A stretch of 51,300 nt of DNA from Ilumatobacteraceae bacterium (GCA_022843125.1 JALHOG010000035.1:1-51300), one strand, 5' to 3'. Positions 10,156 through 18,617 are shown, numbered from the stretch's first letter. Numbers and translations: made by a program. The notes: generated by a model from the sequence alone, not told the origin.

Positions 10156-11427
10156 ATGTCGTCGACGTTCCAATCGCTGCGGTACCGGAACGCTCGGCTC
10201 TTCTTCGTCGGGTTGCTGGTGTCGAACGTCGGCACGTGGGTGCAGCTCACCGCGATGGGGTTGCTCGTGTACCGGCTCACCGGCTCCTCGTTCGAGGTCG
10301 GTCTCGCCACGGCGCTGCAGTGGCTGCCCATGCTCGTGATCGGCGCCTGGGCCGGCGGGTTCGCCGATCGCCGACGCAAGTACCGCCTGGCGATCATCAC
10401 GCAGGTGCTGCTCGCCGGGCAGGCGTTCCTGACGGCGCTGCTCGACCTGACCGGCGTGATCAACATGCCGATCATCTACGGGTTGTCGTTGCTCGTCGGG
10501 GTGGTCAACGCGATCGACAATCCGGCGCGACGTGGGTTCGTCACCGAGCTGGTCGGGCCCGGCGAGGTGTCGAACGTGGTGTCGTTGAACACGGCGGTGA
10601 TGACCGGGTCGCGGATCTTCGGGCCGGCGATCACCGCGGTGCTCGTCGGGCCGCTCGGTACAGGGTGGTTGTTCTTCGTGAACGCGATCTCGTTCTCGGC
10701 GATCATCGGTGCGCTCCTCGCGATCCGCACCCGCGAGCTGTTCCCTGCGCCGATCGCGCCGCGCGGCGGCACACCGGTGCGCGACGGGCTGCGCTTCGTT
10801 CGCAGCAGTCCCACGCTGTACGCCGCGTTCATCGTGTTCGCCGTCGTGTCGACGTTCGGCTTCAACTACAGCGTCGCGTTGCCGAAGCTGGCCGACGAGC
10901 GCTGGGGGAGCGACGAGTACTTCGGCTGGGTGCTGGCCGTCAGCAGCCTCGGATCGGTGGTGGGGTCGCTGCTGACCGCAGGGCGAAACCCGGTGACGAT
11001 GCGCTGGTATGCCGGGATGATCGGACTGCTCGGGGTGAGCGGCCTCGCGATGGCGTGGGCGCCGAACGCTGCGCTCGGCATGCTGTTCGGCATCCCCCTC
11101 GGCCTCGGCGGCGCCGGGATGGTGACTGCGATGAACGCGATCTCGCAGACGGAGTGCCCGCCCGAGATGCGCGGTCGCATCCTCGCGTTGACGGCGGTGG
11201 CGTTCCTCGGGTCGACGCCGATCGGAGGTCCGATCACCGGATGGGTCGGTGATGTGGTCGGTCCCGAGTGGTCGCTCGCGTACGGATCGATCATCACGAT
11301 CGCAGCGCTCGGCGGCCTGGTGTGGTGGGCGTTGGGTCGCTATCCCGATCGCGGATCGCGGATCGCGACCGCACGCACGATGATCGCCCCGAGCACGATC
11401 GGTCCGGCTCCCGGCGAACACCCCTGA
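10156..11427 (+). CDS. major facilitator superfamily exporter (MFS_3/EntS-like)
   Basis: A 423-residue transporter with about 12 hydrophobic helices. It begins MSSTFQSLRYRNARLFFVG, typical of the MFS_3 branch (enterobactin-exporter-like, drug or metabolite efflux), and has the loop motif GGFADRRRKYRLA between helices 2 and 3, the MFS motif A position. A second conserved loop, CPPEMRGRILAL, lies between helices 10 and 11. ATG 10156 was chosen because the family starts at this FRSLRNRNFRL-like sequence; the longer open frame has no support. The substrate cannot be told. Confidence 0.85.
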   Translation: MSSTFQSLRYRNARLFFVGLLVSNVGTWVQLTAMGLLVYRLTGSSFEVGLATALQWLPMLVIGAWAGGFADRRRKYRLAIITQVLLAGQAFLTALLDLTGVINMPIIYGLSLLVGVVNAIDNPARRGFVTELVGPGEVSNVVSLNTAVMTGSRIFGPAITAVLVGPLGTGWLFFVNAISFSAIIGALLAIRTRELFPAPIAPRGGTPVRDGLRFVRSSPTLYAAFIVFAVVSTFGFNYSVALPKLADERWGSDEYFGWVLAVSSLGSVVGSLLTAGRNPVTMRWYAGMIGLLGVSGLAMAWAPNAALGMLFGIPLGLGGAGMVTAMNAISQTECPPEMRGRILALTAVAFLGSTPIGGPITGWVGDVVGPEWSLAYGSIITIAALGGLVWWALGRYPDRGSRIATARTMIAPSTIGPAPGEHP

Positions 11428-11481
11428 CCCGTTTGACGCTGGGGTGTGCGTACCTCGGGGTGCAGCGGGAAACTCACTGGC

Positions 11482-12783
11482 ATGGCTCGTTCGATCGTCT
11501 GGTTCCGTCGCGACCTCCGGGTGCACGATCACCCTGCGCTCGCGGCCGCCCTCGCCGAGGGTGAGGTCCTGCCCCTGTTCGTGGCGGATCCGGTGTTCGA
11601 GCAACACGGGCCCGCTCGGAGGGCGTTGCTGCACGACTGCCTGGCGGCGTTGCGTGACGCCACCGGCGGCGCCCTCGTGGTGCGCACCGGGCATCCGGTC
11701 GCGGTCGTCGCTGCAGCTGCGGCCGAGGTCGACGCCGACACCGTGTTCGTCTCGAAGGACTTCGCACCGTACGGGCGCCGGCGCGATGCCGCCGTCGCCG
11801 AGGCGCTGCGCGACAACGGTCGTGCGTTGCGGGGGGTCGGGTCGCCGTACGCCGTCGAGCCCGGTCGGGTGACCAAGGATGACGGCACGGCCTATTCGGT
11901 GTTCACGCCGTTCTCGAAGCGCTGGCGGGCGATCGGCTGGCCGGCACCGATCGACGCTCCGTCCTCGCCTGCCTGGATGGAGGCACCGTCCGACCCGTTG
12001 CCGGTTCGCCCCGATGTCCCGTTCGATGTGCCCGCCGCCGACGAGGTCGCCGTGCTCGCCCGCTGGCACCGTTTCCGCGACGAGCGGCTCGACACGTACC
12101 ACGACGACCGGAACCTGCCCGGCATCGCAGGCACCAGCCAGCTCTCGCCGTTCCTCAAGTACGGGGTCGTCCACCCACGGCAGCTGCTCGCCGACCTCGA
12201 CCCGTCGTCCAAGGGGCACGGCGTGTTCGCCAGCGAGCTCGGGTGGCGCGACTTCTACGCCGACGTGCTCGCCGGCCGCCCGGGGTCGGCATGGCAGAAC
12301 CTCGATCGCCGGTTCGACGCACTCCCGGTCGACACCGACGGTGCGGCCGACGAGCGGTTCGCCGCATGGTGCGAAGGGCGCACCGGCTACCCGATCGTCG
12401 ACGCCGGGATGCGCCAGCTCGTCGCGACCGGATGGATGCACAACCGGGTGCGGATGATCGTCGCCAGCTTCCTCGTCAAGGATCTCCACCTGCCGTGGCA
12501 GTGGGGGGCCCGCTTCTTCATGACGCATCTGCTCGACGGCGACCTCGCGTCGAACAGCCACGGCTGGCAATGGGCCGCAGGGTGCGGCACCGACGCGGCG
12601 CCCTACTTTCGGGTCTTCAACCCTGCCGCCCAGCAGGACCGGTGGGACCCGGACGGCACCTACGTGGGCCGGTGGGTGCCCGAGCTCGGCTCCGCCGACT
12701 ACCCGGCGCCGATGGTCGACCACGTCGCGGAGCGGGCCGAAGCGCTGAGCCGCTACGAAGCCGTCAAGCAGTACACACGGTGA
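11482..12783 (+). CDS. phr: deoxyribodipyrimidine photolyase
   Basis: A 433-residue class I CPD photolyase of the cryptochrome/photolyase family. The N-terminal alpha/beta antenna domain starts SIVWFRRDLRVHDHPAL. The FAD domain carries ELGWRDFYADVL, MRQLVATGWMHNRVRM (the family FAD-pocket stretch) and the WQWAAGCGTDAAPYFRVFNP region containing residues that contact flavin and DNA. It repairs UV-made cyclobutane pyrimidine dimers using light. The length is typical. It stands alone between the MFS gene and hrcA. Confidence 0.93.
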   Translation: MARSIVWFRRDLRVHDHPALAAALAEGEVLPLFVADPVFEQHGPARRALLHDCLAALRDATGGALVVRTGHPVAVVAAAAAEVDADTVFVSKDFAPYGRRRDAAVAEALRDNGRALRGVGSPYAVEPGRVTKDDGTAYSVFTPFSKRWRAIGWPAPIDAPSSPAWMEAPSDPLPVRPDVPFDVPAADEVAVLARWHRFRDERLDTYHDDRNLPGIAGTSQLSPFLKYGVVHPRQLLADLDPSSKGHGVFASELGWRDFYADVLAGRPGSAWQNLDRRFDALPVDTDGAADERFAAWCEGRTGYPIVDAGMRQLVATGWMHNRVRMIVASFLVKDLHLPWQWGARFFMTHLLDGDLASNSHGWQWAAGCGTDAAPYFRVFNPAAQQDRWDPDGTYVGRWVPELGSADYPAPMVDHVAERAEALSRYEAVKQYTR

Positions 12784-12813
12784 AACGATGCGGGCTGAGC
12801 GCGGACTGCGGGG

Positions 12814-12840
12814 TTAGCACTCGATATCCTTGACTGCCAA
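12814..12840 (+). promoter_or_regulatory. degenerate CIRCE operator upstream of hrcA
   Basis: TTAGCACTC-N9-GACTGCCAA matches the CIRCE consensus TTAGCACTC-N9-GAGTGCTAA in spacing, fully in the left arm and at 7 of 9 positions in the right arm. It ends one base before the hrcA ATG at 12842, where HrcA binding would block its own transcription. The match was read by eye. Confidence 0.75.
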
Positions 12841-12841
12841 C

Positions 12842-13837
12842 ATGCTCGACGATCGCAAGGCAGCCATCCTCAGCGCCGTGGTGCAGGAGTACATCTCGAC
12901 CGCGCAACCGGTCGGCTCCTCGCACATCGCCGCCGCGTCCGGGATCGGCGTGTCGTCGGCGACGGTGCGCAACGAGATGGCGGTGCTCGAGCAGGAGGGG
13001 TACCTGGCGCAGCCGCACACGTCGGCCGGTCGGATCCCGACCGACAAGGGGTACCGGTTCTTCGTCGATCACCTGGCCACACCGCGGGTGAGCGTCGACA
13101 GCGCCGTCACCCGGCAGGTCGGCGACTTCTTCGCCGCAGCACACGGCCGCCTCGAGGAGATGCTGCACCAGACCTCCGACCTGCTCACGCGGCTCACCAA
13201 CAACGCAGCGGTCGTCGTGGGTCCGAAGGCCGAGGCCTCGACCATTCGCGGCGCGCAGATCGTCCGGTTGTCCGCCACGGCGGCGACGGTCGTGGTGGTG
13301 CTCGGCAACGGCACGGTCGAGAACGAGATGATCGAACTCGACGAGGCCGTCACCGACCTGGCCATCAACACCGCCTCGGCGCATCTCGCGTCGGCGCTCG
13401 CGGGTTCGACGCTCGCCGCTGCGCAGGTCGCATCAAGCGGCGACGAGTCGGTCGATGCGCTGTGCGTGGCCGCCGTTGCTGCCGCTCGCGGAACGGCGGC
13501 CGACGACCACGTCTACGTCGGCGGTGCCTCGACGGTCGCCCAGGCGTTCGACGCGGTCGAGGTGGTGCGTCAGGTCCTGCACACGCTCGAGCAGCAGTTC
13601 GTCGTGGTGTCGCTGGTGCGCGACATCGTCGATCGCGGCATGTCGGTGGCGATCGGGATCGAACACGGCGTCGAGCCGCTCTCGGCCTGCTCGGTCGTGG
13701 TGGCGCCGGTCGTCGTCGACGGTGAGCACCTCGGTTCGGTCGGCGTGCTCGGCCCGACGCGCATGAACTACCCCCAAGCACTCGCTACGGTCGACATCGT
13801 GAGCGAACGACTCGGCCGCCGGCTGGGAGAGGGCTGA
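12842..13837 (+). CDS. hrcA: heat-inducible transcription repressor HrcA
   Basis: The 331-residue product has the N-terminal winged helix (VQEYISTAQPVGSSHIA, then SSATVRNEMAVLEQEGYL) and the HTSAGRIPTDKGYRFFVD signature of HrcA. The remainder is the GAF-like ligand/dimer region ending PTRMNYPQALATVDIV. HrcA represses class I heat-shock genes through CIRCE. TTG 12830 is also in frame, but it falls inside the CIRCE operator, so ATG 12842 is preferred. dnaJ starts 3 bp after the stop, making a heat-shock operon with rsmE. Confidence 0.95.
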   Translation: MLDDRKAAILSAVVQEYISTAQPVGSSHIAAASGIGVSSATVRNEMAVLEQEGYLAQPHTSAGRIPTDKGYRFFVDHLATPRVSVDSAVTRQVGDFFAAAHGRLEEMLHQTSDLLTRLTNNAAVVVGPKAEASTIRGAQIVRLSATAATVVVVLGNGTVENEMIELDEAVTDLAINTASAHLASALAGSTLAAAQVASSGDESVDALCVAAVAAARGTAADDHVYVGGASTVAQAFDAVEVVRQVLHTLEQQFVVVSLVRDIVDRGMSVAIGIEHGVEPLSACSVVVAPVVVDGEHLGSVGVLGPTRMNYPQALATVDIVSERLGRRLGEG

Positions 13838-13839
13838 GG

Positions 13840-14964
13840 ATGGCCGATTACTACCAACTGTTGGGCGTCACGCGGACTGCCTCTGCCGACGAGCTGAAGA
13901 AGGCGTATCGCAAGAAGGCTCGCGAGCTGCACCCAGACGCCAACCCGGACAACCCGGCTGCGGCCGAGCAGTTCAAAGAGGTGTCGAAGGCCTACGCGGT
14001 GCTGTCCGACGACGACCAGCGGGCCCGGTACGACCGATTCGGTGAAGCGGGCGTCGGCGGCAACGGCGGTCCGAACGTCGACGACCTCTTCGGCGGCGGG
14101 CTCGGCGACATCTTCGACGCCTTCTTCGGCGGCGGCAACCCGTTCGGCGGCGGCGGCGGGAGGCGTGGGCCGTCCGGGCCGCCGCGGGGTCAGGACATGG
14201 AGGTCGCCGTCACGATCGCCTTCGAGCAGGCGGTCTTCGGCGACCAGATCGCCGTCGATCTGAAGCTGCCACAGACCTGTGCCGACTGTGGCGGTGCCGG
14301 AGCCGGCGAGGGCACCAAGCCCGTCACCTGCTCGGAGTGCAGCGGGTCGGGTCAGGTGCGACGCGTCCGCCAGAGCGTGCTCGGCCAGATGGTGTCGACG
14401 AGCCCGTGCCCACGTTGCGGCGGTATGGGCGAGGTCATCACCACCCCGTGTACCCGGTGTCGCGGGGAGGGCCGGATCACGGCCGACAAGAGCTACACCG
14501 TCGATGTGCCCGCCGGGGTGGTCGACGGTTCGACGCTGCGCCTGACCCGGCGCGGCGCAGCCGGCCCACGCGGCGGCCCGCCGGGTGATCTCTACGTTCA
14601 CCTGCGTGTCCAGCCGCACGATCGATTCCGTCGGATCGAAGACGACCTCGTCGTCGAGGTGCCGATCTCGATCGCCCAGGCATCGCTCGGCACGAAGCTC
14701 ACGCTCGTCACGCTCGACGGCGACGAAGAGCTCCTCGTTGCCGCAGGTACGCAGCCGGGCCACCAGTTCATCCTGCGCGGTCGCGGGGTGCCGCGGCTGC
14801 ACGGGCGAGGTCGCGGCGACCTGCGCGCCATCGTGAAGGTCGAGGTCCCGACGAAGCTCAGCTCCACCGAGACCGATCTGCTCCGCCAGTTCGCCGAAGC
14901 GCGTGGCGAGGTCATCGGTGAGGCTGGGGGTCTCCTCTCGAAGATCAAGTCGGCGTTCTCGTGA
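13840..14964 (+). CDS. dnaJ: chaperone protein DnaJ
   Basis: A full-length type I DnaJ of 374 residues. The J domain (residues 1-70) has the HPD motif in ARELHPDANP; a Gly/Phe-rich region follows (LFGGGLGDIFDAFFGGG). Four CxxCxGxG zinc-binding repeats come next (CADCGGAG, CSECSGSG, CPRCGGMG, CTRCRGEG), then the C-terminal substrate-binding domains. It stimulates the DnaK ATPase and binds unfolded proteins in the cytosol. It is co-transcribed with hrcA and overlaps rsmE by 4 bp, so it is probably under HrcA control. Confidence 0.97.
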   Translation: MADYYQLLGVTRTASADELKKAYRKKARELHPDANPDNPAAAEQFKEVSKAYAVLSDDDQRARYDRFGEAGVGGNGGPNVDDLFGGGLGDIFDAFFGGGNPFGGGGGRRGPSGPPRGQDMEVAVTIAFEQAVFGDQIAVDLKLPQTCADCGGAGAGEGTKPVTCSECSGSGQVRRVRQSVLGQMVSTSPCPRCGGMGEVITTPCTRCRGEGRITADKSYTVDVPAGVVDGSTLRLTRRGAAGPRGGPPGDLYVHLRVQPHDRFRRIEDDLVVEVPISIAQASLGTKLTLVTLDGDEELLVAAGTQPGHQFILRGRGVPRLHGRGRGDLRAIVKVEVPTKLSSTETDLLRQFAEARGEVIGEAGGLLSKIKSAFS

Positions 14965-15659
14965 CCCACGCCGGTGTCCGGCGGGTCGACGAAGTGCTGC
15001 GGCGTGCTGCGGCCCACGTCGTCGTCGACGACGTCGACACCCCGTCGCTCACCGAGGTCGACGAGCACCATCTGGTTCGGGTGCTGCGGCTCCGAGACGG
15101 CGAGTTGGTGACGGTCACCGATGGCGAAGGTTCGTGGCGGGCGTGTCGGTTCGTGCGAGGGGCGCTCGAAACCGACGGCGTGGTCGCGACGGTGCCGCGG
15201 CGGGCGTCACCGGTGGTGATCGGAGTTGCGATCCCGAAGCGCGACAAGCCGGAATGGATCGTCCAGAAACTGACTGAGCTCGGAGCGGATCAGATCGTTT
15301 TCCTGCATGCCGAGCGGTCGGTCGTGCGCTGGGATGACGACCGCGGCGCCAAGCATCTCGCCCGCGCTCGACATGCTGCTCTAGAAGCTCTCCACCAGTG
15401 TCGCGCTGTGTGGTTACCCACAATTGAGGGTCCTGCGCCCGCCGCCGCGTTCCTGCCGCTTGCGGTCGCGGCCGATCCTGCAGGGCGCGTCGCACGCCAC
15501 GGAGATCGCGTGTTCGCCGTCGGACCCGAGGGTGGCTGGACCGACGATGAGCTCGCGAGTGCGTCCGATCGGGTGTGTCTGCCGGGCGCGATTCTGCGAG
15601 TTGAAACCGCTGCCATCACTGCGTGTGTTCACGCAGTGGGGCTCGACTTCATAGTGTGA
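14961..15659 (+). CDS. rsmE: 16S rRNA (uracil-1498-N3) methyltransferase RsmE
   Basis: A 232-residue SPOUT-family methyltransferase with a GTG start inside the dnaJ stop (GTGA overlap). The N-terminal PUA-like part contains HHLVRVLRLRDGELVTVTDG. The knotted SAM-binding domain has KRDKPEWIVQKLTELGAD, AVGPEGGWTDDEL and LPGAILRVETAA, the conserved RsmE loops. It methylates U1498 of 16S rRNA. The dnaJ-rsmE link is common in bacteria. Length is normal. Confidence 0.95.
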   Translation: MTHAGVRRVDEVLRRAAAHVVVDDVDTPSLTEVDEHHLVRVLRLRDGELVTVTDGEGSWRACRFVRGALETDGVVATVPRRASPVVIGVAIPKRDKPEWIVQKLTELGADQIVFLHAERSVVRWDDDRGAKHLARARHAALEALHQCRAVWLPTIEGPAPAAAFLPLAVAADPAGRVARHGDRVFAVGPEGGWTDDELASASDRVCLPGAILRVETAAITACVHAVGLDFIV

Positions 15660-15749
15660 CGATTTCATGACCATCGCGTGGTTGTGTGCCCACGTAGAGA
15701 TGTCGGCTAGAGTGCCCCGCGCTTACCCAGAACGCACGCGAGGAGTGCC

Positions 15750-16259
15750 ATGGATTCCCTTGAGGAGCTCGACGACGCTGGCTACAGCGTGCTCGTCGGC
15801 GAACGGTTGCGGTCGATCCGCAAACAGAAGCGGCTGTCGCTGCATGACGTGGAGGCACAGTCGAACCAGGAGTTCAAGGCGTCGGTCCTCGGCGCCTACG
15901 AACGCGGAGAGCGCGCACTGTCGCTCCCACGGCTCGACCGTCTGGCGCAGTTCTATCGAGTGCCCGTCGATCAACTCCTGCCGCGGCGTGCCGACGACCC
16001 GGGCTCCGAGGGTGAGGGCATCGGCCCGCGTCCGAAGCTCGCGATCGACATCTTGAAGCTGACGCAGCTGAGCGGTGCCCCGTTCGAGATGCTCACCCGC
16101 TTCCTTCGGATGATCCAGGTACAGCGCCAGGACTTCAACGGCCGCGTGCTCACCATCCGCCAGGACGACAAGCGCGCGATCGCCGCCATGCTCGACATTC
16201 CGGTCGATCAGGTCGCGCTCCGACTCGAAGCCCTCGACCTCGTCTTCCGGCCCGGCTGA
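15750..16259 (+). CDS. bldD: BldD-type transcription regulator with c-di-GMP signature
   Basis: The 169-residue protein has an N-terminal Xre-family helix-turn-helix (VGERLRSIRKQKRLSLHDVE, VLGAYERGERALSLPRLDRLA, VPVDQLLP) and a C-terminal all-helical domain. That domain contains RQD-N8-RQDD (in QRQDFNGRVLTIRQDD), which fits the RxD-x8-RxxD motif used by Streptomyces BldD to bind tetrameric cyclic di-GMP and dimerise. BldD-like proteins are developmental or global regulators in actinobacteria. A strong GAGGAG ribosome-binding site sits just before ATG 15750. It is encoded between rsmE and hemW. The family is clear; the c-di-GMP response here is inferred from the motif. Confidence 0.85.
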   Translation: MDSLEELDDAGYSVLVGERLRSIRKQKRLSLHDVEAQSNQEFKASVLGAYERGERALSLPRLDRLAQFYRVPVDQLLPRRADDPGSEGEGIGPRPKLAIDILKLTQLSGAPFEMLTRFLRMIQVQRQDFNGRVLTIRQDDKRAIAAMLDIPVDQVALRLEALDLVFRPG

Positions 16260-16285
16260 TCCAGCGTTGCCGGGTGTGAGCGATC

Positions 16286-17380
16286 ATGGCCCGAGAGCCC
16301 ATGATCGCTGTCACCGACGCATCGCCGTTCGGGGTGTACGTCCACATCCCGTTCTGCCGGTCGAAGTGCGACTACTGCGCGTTCGCCACCTGGACCGATC
16401 GCCATCACCTGGCGACCGCCTACGTCGACGCGCTCGTGACCGAGATCGTGCGCGCCGTCGAGTCCGGGATGCCCGCGGCGACGAGCATCTTCGTCGGCGG
16501 CGGTACACCGTCGATGTTGCTCGCCCCCGAGTTGACGCGTGTGCTCGCGGCGATCCCGGTGCGCGATGGGGCCGAGGTCACCGTCGAGTGCAACCCCGAC
16601 GACGTGTCGGTCGAGCTGTTCAGGGCGTACGTCGACGCAGGGGTCGGCCGGGTGAGCCTCGGTGTGCAGTCGATGGCGTCGCACGTGCTCGGGTCGCTCG
16701 GTCGACGTCACGATCGCCGCAACGTCGAGCTCGCGGTCGACGCGATCCATGCGGCGGGTGTGCCGACGTTCAACCTCGATCTCATCTATGGCGCCGTCGG
16801 CGAGTCACTCGACGACTGGCGCGAGACCGTGACGGCCGTGGTGGCGCTCGATCCGCCACACGTGTCGGCGTATGCGCTCACGATCGAGGCCGGCACGCCG
16901 CTCGCCGCGCAGCCTGACCGGCACCCCGACGACGACGACCAGGCCGACAAGTACGAGTTGGTCGATACGGCGCTGGTCGCGGCGGGGCTCGACAACTACG
17001 AGATCTCGAACTGGGCGCGACCGGGGCACGAGTGCCGGCACAACCTGCTCTACTGGCGCCAGCAGGACTATCGGGGGTTCGGGTGCGCCGCTCATTCGCA
17101 CCGTTCGGGCCGGCGATGGTGGAACGTGCGGACGCCGGACCGGTACATCGAGCTGGTCGCCGCCGGTGAGCCGACCGAGGCGGCCGGCGAGACCTTGGAC
17201 GAGCCCACACGCCGATTCGAGCGGCTCGATCTCCAGCTGCGCATGCGCGACGGCGTGCCGATCGACGTGCTCGACGGCGACGAGCTACCCGGCCTCGTCG
17301 AACGTCACGGCGACCGTTGGGTCCTCACGAGACGCGGCCGAATGATGGCCAACGTGGTCAGCCTCCGCCTGAAAACGTGA
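16286..17380 (+). CDS. hemW: radical SAM coproporphyrinogen III oxidase-like/heme chaperone HemW
   Basis: A 364-residue radical SAM protein with the cluster motif CRSKCDYC (CxxxCxxC) in VHIPFCRSKCDYCAF, the SAM-binding GGGTPS, and the HemW region YEISNWARPGHECRHNLLYW followed by GFGCAAHS. HemW delivers heme to target proteins and is related to HemN. Met6 (16301) is an alternative start. The stop codon (17378-17380) lies within the 76-bp palindrome shared with the convergent oxygenase gene. HemW and HemN are easy to confuse, but the CxxxCxxC pattern and the size favour HemW. Confidence 0.9.
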   Translation: MAREPMIAVTDASPFGVYVHIPFCRSKCDYCAFATWTDRHHLATAYVDALVTEIVRAVESGMPAATSIFVGGGTPSMLLAPELTRVLAAIPVRDGAEVTVECNPDDVSVELFRAYVDAGVGRVSLGVQSMASHVLGSLGRRHDRRNVELAVDAIHAAGVPTFNLDLIYGAVGESLDDWRETVTAVVALDPPHVSAYALTIEAGTPLAAQPDRHPDDDDQADKYELVDTALVAAGLDNYEISNWARPGHECRHNLLYWRQQDYRGFGCAAHSHRSGRRWWNVRTPDRYIELVAAGEPTEAAGETLDEPTRRFERLDLQLRMRDGVPIDVLDGDELPGLVERHGDRWVLTRRGRMMANVVSLRLKT

Positions 17381-17450
17381 CGGAATGGGTCAGACCAACT
17401 CCGTCACGGCTCGAGCCGTGACGGAGTTGGTCTGACCCATTCCGTCACGT
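17375..17450. repeat. perfect 76-bp palindrome with nested hairpins between convergent genes
   Basis: Two 38-base arms are exact reverse complements about a central CTCGAG (17410-17415). Each arm is itself a smaller inverted repeat: GTGACGGA, 15 bases, TCCGTCAC. Both convergent genes, hemW and the oxygenase, end in the same ACG TGA within the outer edges. The inner unit also holds GGGTCAGACC / GGTCTGACCC. The layout is that of two head-to-head REP-like units (a BIME) acting as a two-way terminator; the REP origin is inference. Confidence 0.9.
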
Positions 17451-18461
17451 GACTCGTGCGAACAGTTCGGGGAAGACCTTGGCGACCTTGGCCGAGAGGT
17501 AGTCGCCGTAGCGACCGGTCCAGGCGTGGACGCTGGCACCGTCCCAGCGGCGGTCGGCGTCGTCGGCGGGTGGTGACCCGTCGAGCGGGAGGGGTGCGAC
17601 CTCGGCGTCCCACGACGGGTCGAAGAAGTAGGGGAACGACAGCCGGCCCTGCCCGCTCACGTTGCGGACGCGGTGCGGGGTCGATCGGTAGCGGCCCTCG
17701 GTGAGCTTGTCGAGCATGTCGCCGATGTTGCACACCAGCACGTCCGGTTCGGCCGGGACCCGGATCCAGGCGCCGGCGGGCGTGCGCACCTCCAACCCGC
17801 CGAGGTCGTCCTGGGCGAGCAGCGTGAGCAGGCCGTAATCGGTGTGTTCGCCCACACCCCACTCGTCGGCCACCTCGTTGTCGGGCAGCGCCGGGTAGTG
17901 GAAGATGCGGAACAGGACGGTCGGGTCGGCGGTGAGGTGTTCCTCGAACCAGGTCGGTGGCAGCCCGAGCCCGACGGCGATCGCCCGCATCAGCCCGTCG
18001 GCGACGGGCCGCAGCGCATCGAGCCATGCCAAGACGGCGAGCCCCAGCCCGCCGGGCGGGAACTGGTTGGCCCCGTGCAGTGGCGTGCCGGCGCGCACGC
18101 GCGGGTGGTCGGCCGGGTGCTCGAGGCCGACATACAGCCCTTCCTTGCGGTCGGGGACACCCGACGTGAGCTCGCCGCGCACCGGGAACCAGCCGCGCCA
18201 CGCGGCGCCGGCATGCATCATCGCCACCGGTTCCTTGTCCTCGTCGGGGAGCGCGAAGAAGTCGCGCGCCAGCCGGTCGAGGTCGGCGAGAAGGTGGGGC
18301 GCGATGCCGTGCCCCGTGATGCGGAAGAAGCCGAGTGATCGGCACGCGGCATCGATCTGGCGGGCCACGCCGTCGACGTCGGAGCCGCCGAGCAGGGGAG
18401 CGATGTCGATCAGAGCCAGCCCGTCGCCATGATCGGGTTCCGGGTGGGAGCCGCTGGTCAC
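17445..18461 (-). CDS. 2-oxoglutarate/Fe(II)-dependent oxygenase, isopenicillin N synthase family
   Basis: The 338-residue protein has the DIOX_N-like N-terminal domain (LGFFRITGHGI) and a double-stranded beta-helix core. The iron facial triad is visible as H and D in GEHTDYG and H in STPHRV, and a co-substrate-binding Arg sits in RLSFPYFF. Members oxidise small molecules using 2-oxoglutarate or substrate electrons. The family covers many reactions and no substrate can be named. The stop codon lies in the 76-bp palindrome, convergent with hemW. The start is 25 bp from the tRNA-Val gene, transcribed away from it. Confidence 0.85.
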   Translation of the reverse strand: MTSGSHPEPDHGDGLALIDIAPLLGGSDVDGVARQIDAACRSLGFFRITGHGIAPHLLADLDRLARDFFALPDEDKEPVAMMHAGAAWRGWFPVRGELTSGVPDRKEGLYVGLEHPADHPRVRAGTPLHGANQFPPGGLGLAVLAWLDALRPVADGLMRAIAVGLGLPPTWFEEHLTADPTVLFRIFHYPALPDNEVADEWGVGEHTDYGLLTLLAQDDLGGLEVRTPAGAWIRVPAEPDVLVCNIGDMLDKLTEGRYRSTPHRVRNVSGQGRLSFPYFFDPSWDAEVAPLPLDGSPPADDADRRWDGASVHAWTGRYGDYLSAKVAKVFPELFARVT

Positions 18462-18486
18462 GGCTGGTAGCGTACGCAGCCGCTAC

Positions 18487-18560
18487 GGGCGTATGGCTCA
18501 GTTGGTTAGAGCGCATCCATGACACGGATGAGGTCGGGGGTTCGATTCCCTCTACGCCCA
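18487..18560 (+). tRNA. tRNA-Val, anticodon GAC
   Basis: The 74-base sequence folds as a cloverleaf. The acceptor stem is GGGCGTA with TACGCCC; the anticodon stem CATCC/GGATG encloses the loop ATGACAC, giving anticodon GAC (valine). The T arm is GGGGGTTCGATTCCCTC-like. The discriminator is A, and only CC follows, so the terminal CCA is not fully encoded. Its 3' part is duplicated about 6.4 kb downstream, marking it as an integration target that remains intact. Confidence 0.96.
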
Positions 18561-18599
18561 CCGAAAACCCCAGGCCTGAGGCCTGGGGTTTTGTCGTTC
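18520..18599 (+). repeat. attL: near-end copy of the 80-bp attachment repeat
   Basis: These 80 bases cover the anticodon loop to 3' end of tRNA-Val and the following terminator. They recur at 24909-24952 joined to 26278-26313, with only one base difference (C versus T within ACGCC-ACC). This is the direct repeat expected for site-specific integration into a tRNA gene. Confidence 0.9.
18564..18592 (+). terminator. tRNA-Val intrinsic terminator
   Basis: AACCCCAGGCC, a short TGA loop region and GGCCTGGGGTT form a strong hairpin followed by TTTG just past the tRNA. It is part of the duplicated att sequence. Confidence 0.88.
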
Positions 18600-18617
18600 G
18601 CGGCTGCAGCCCCACGA

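Noticed and set aside
10096..12723. 875-aa minus-strand frame opposite the MFS and photolyase genes
   Set aside because: Composition (Arg, His, Asp repeats) and exact overlap with two clear genes show it is antisense shadow.
12830..12841. TTG start for hrcA four codons upstream
   Set aside because: It falls within the CIRCE operator and adds residues not typical of HrcA, so ATG 12842 is better supported.
15661..15749. Possible riboswitch or promoter upstream of the BldD-like gene
   Set aside because: A TAGAGT -10-like box is present, but no -35 at proper spacing and no conserved RNA fold could be seen, so no feature was called.
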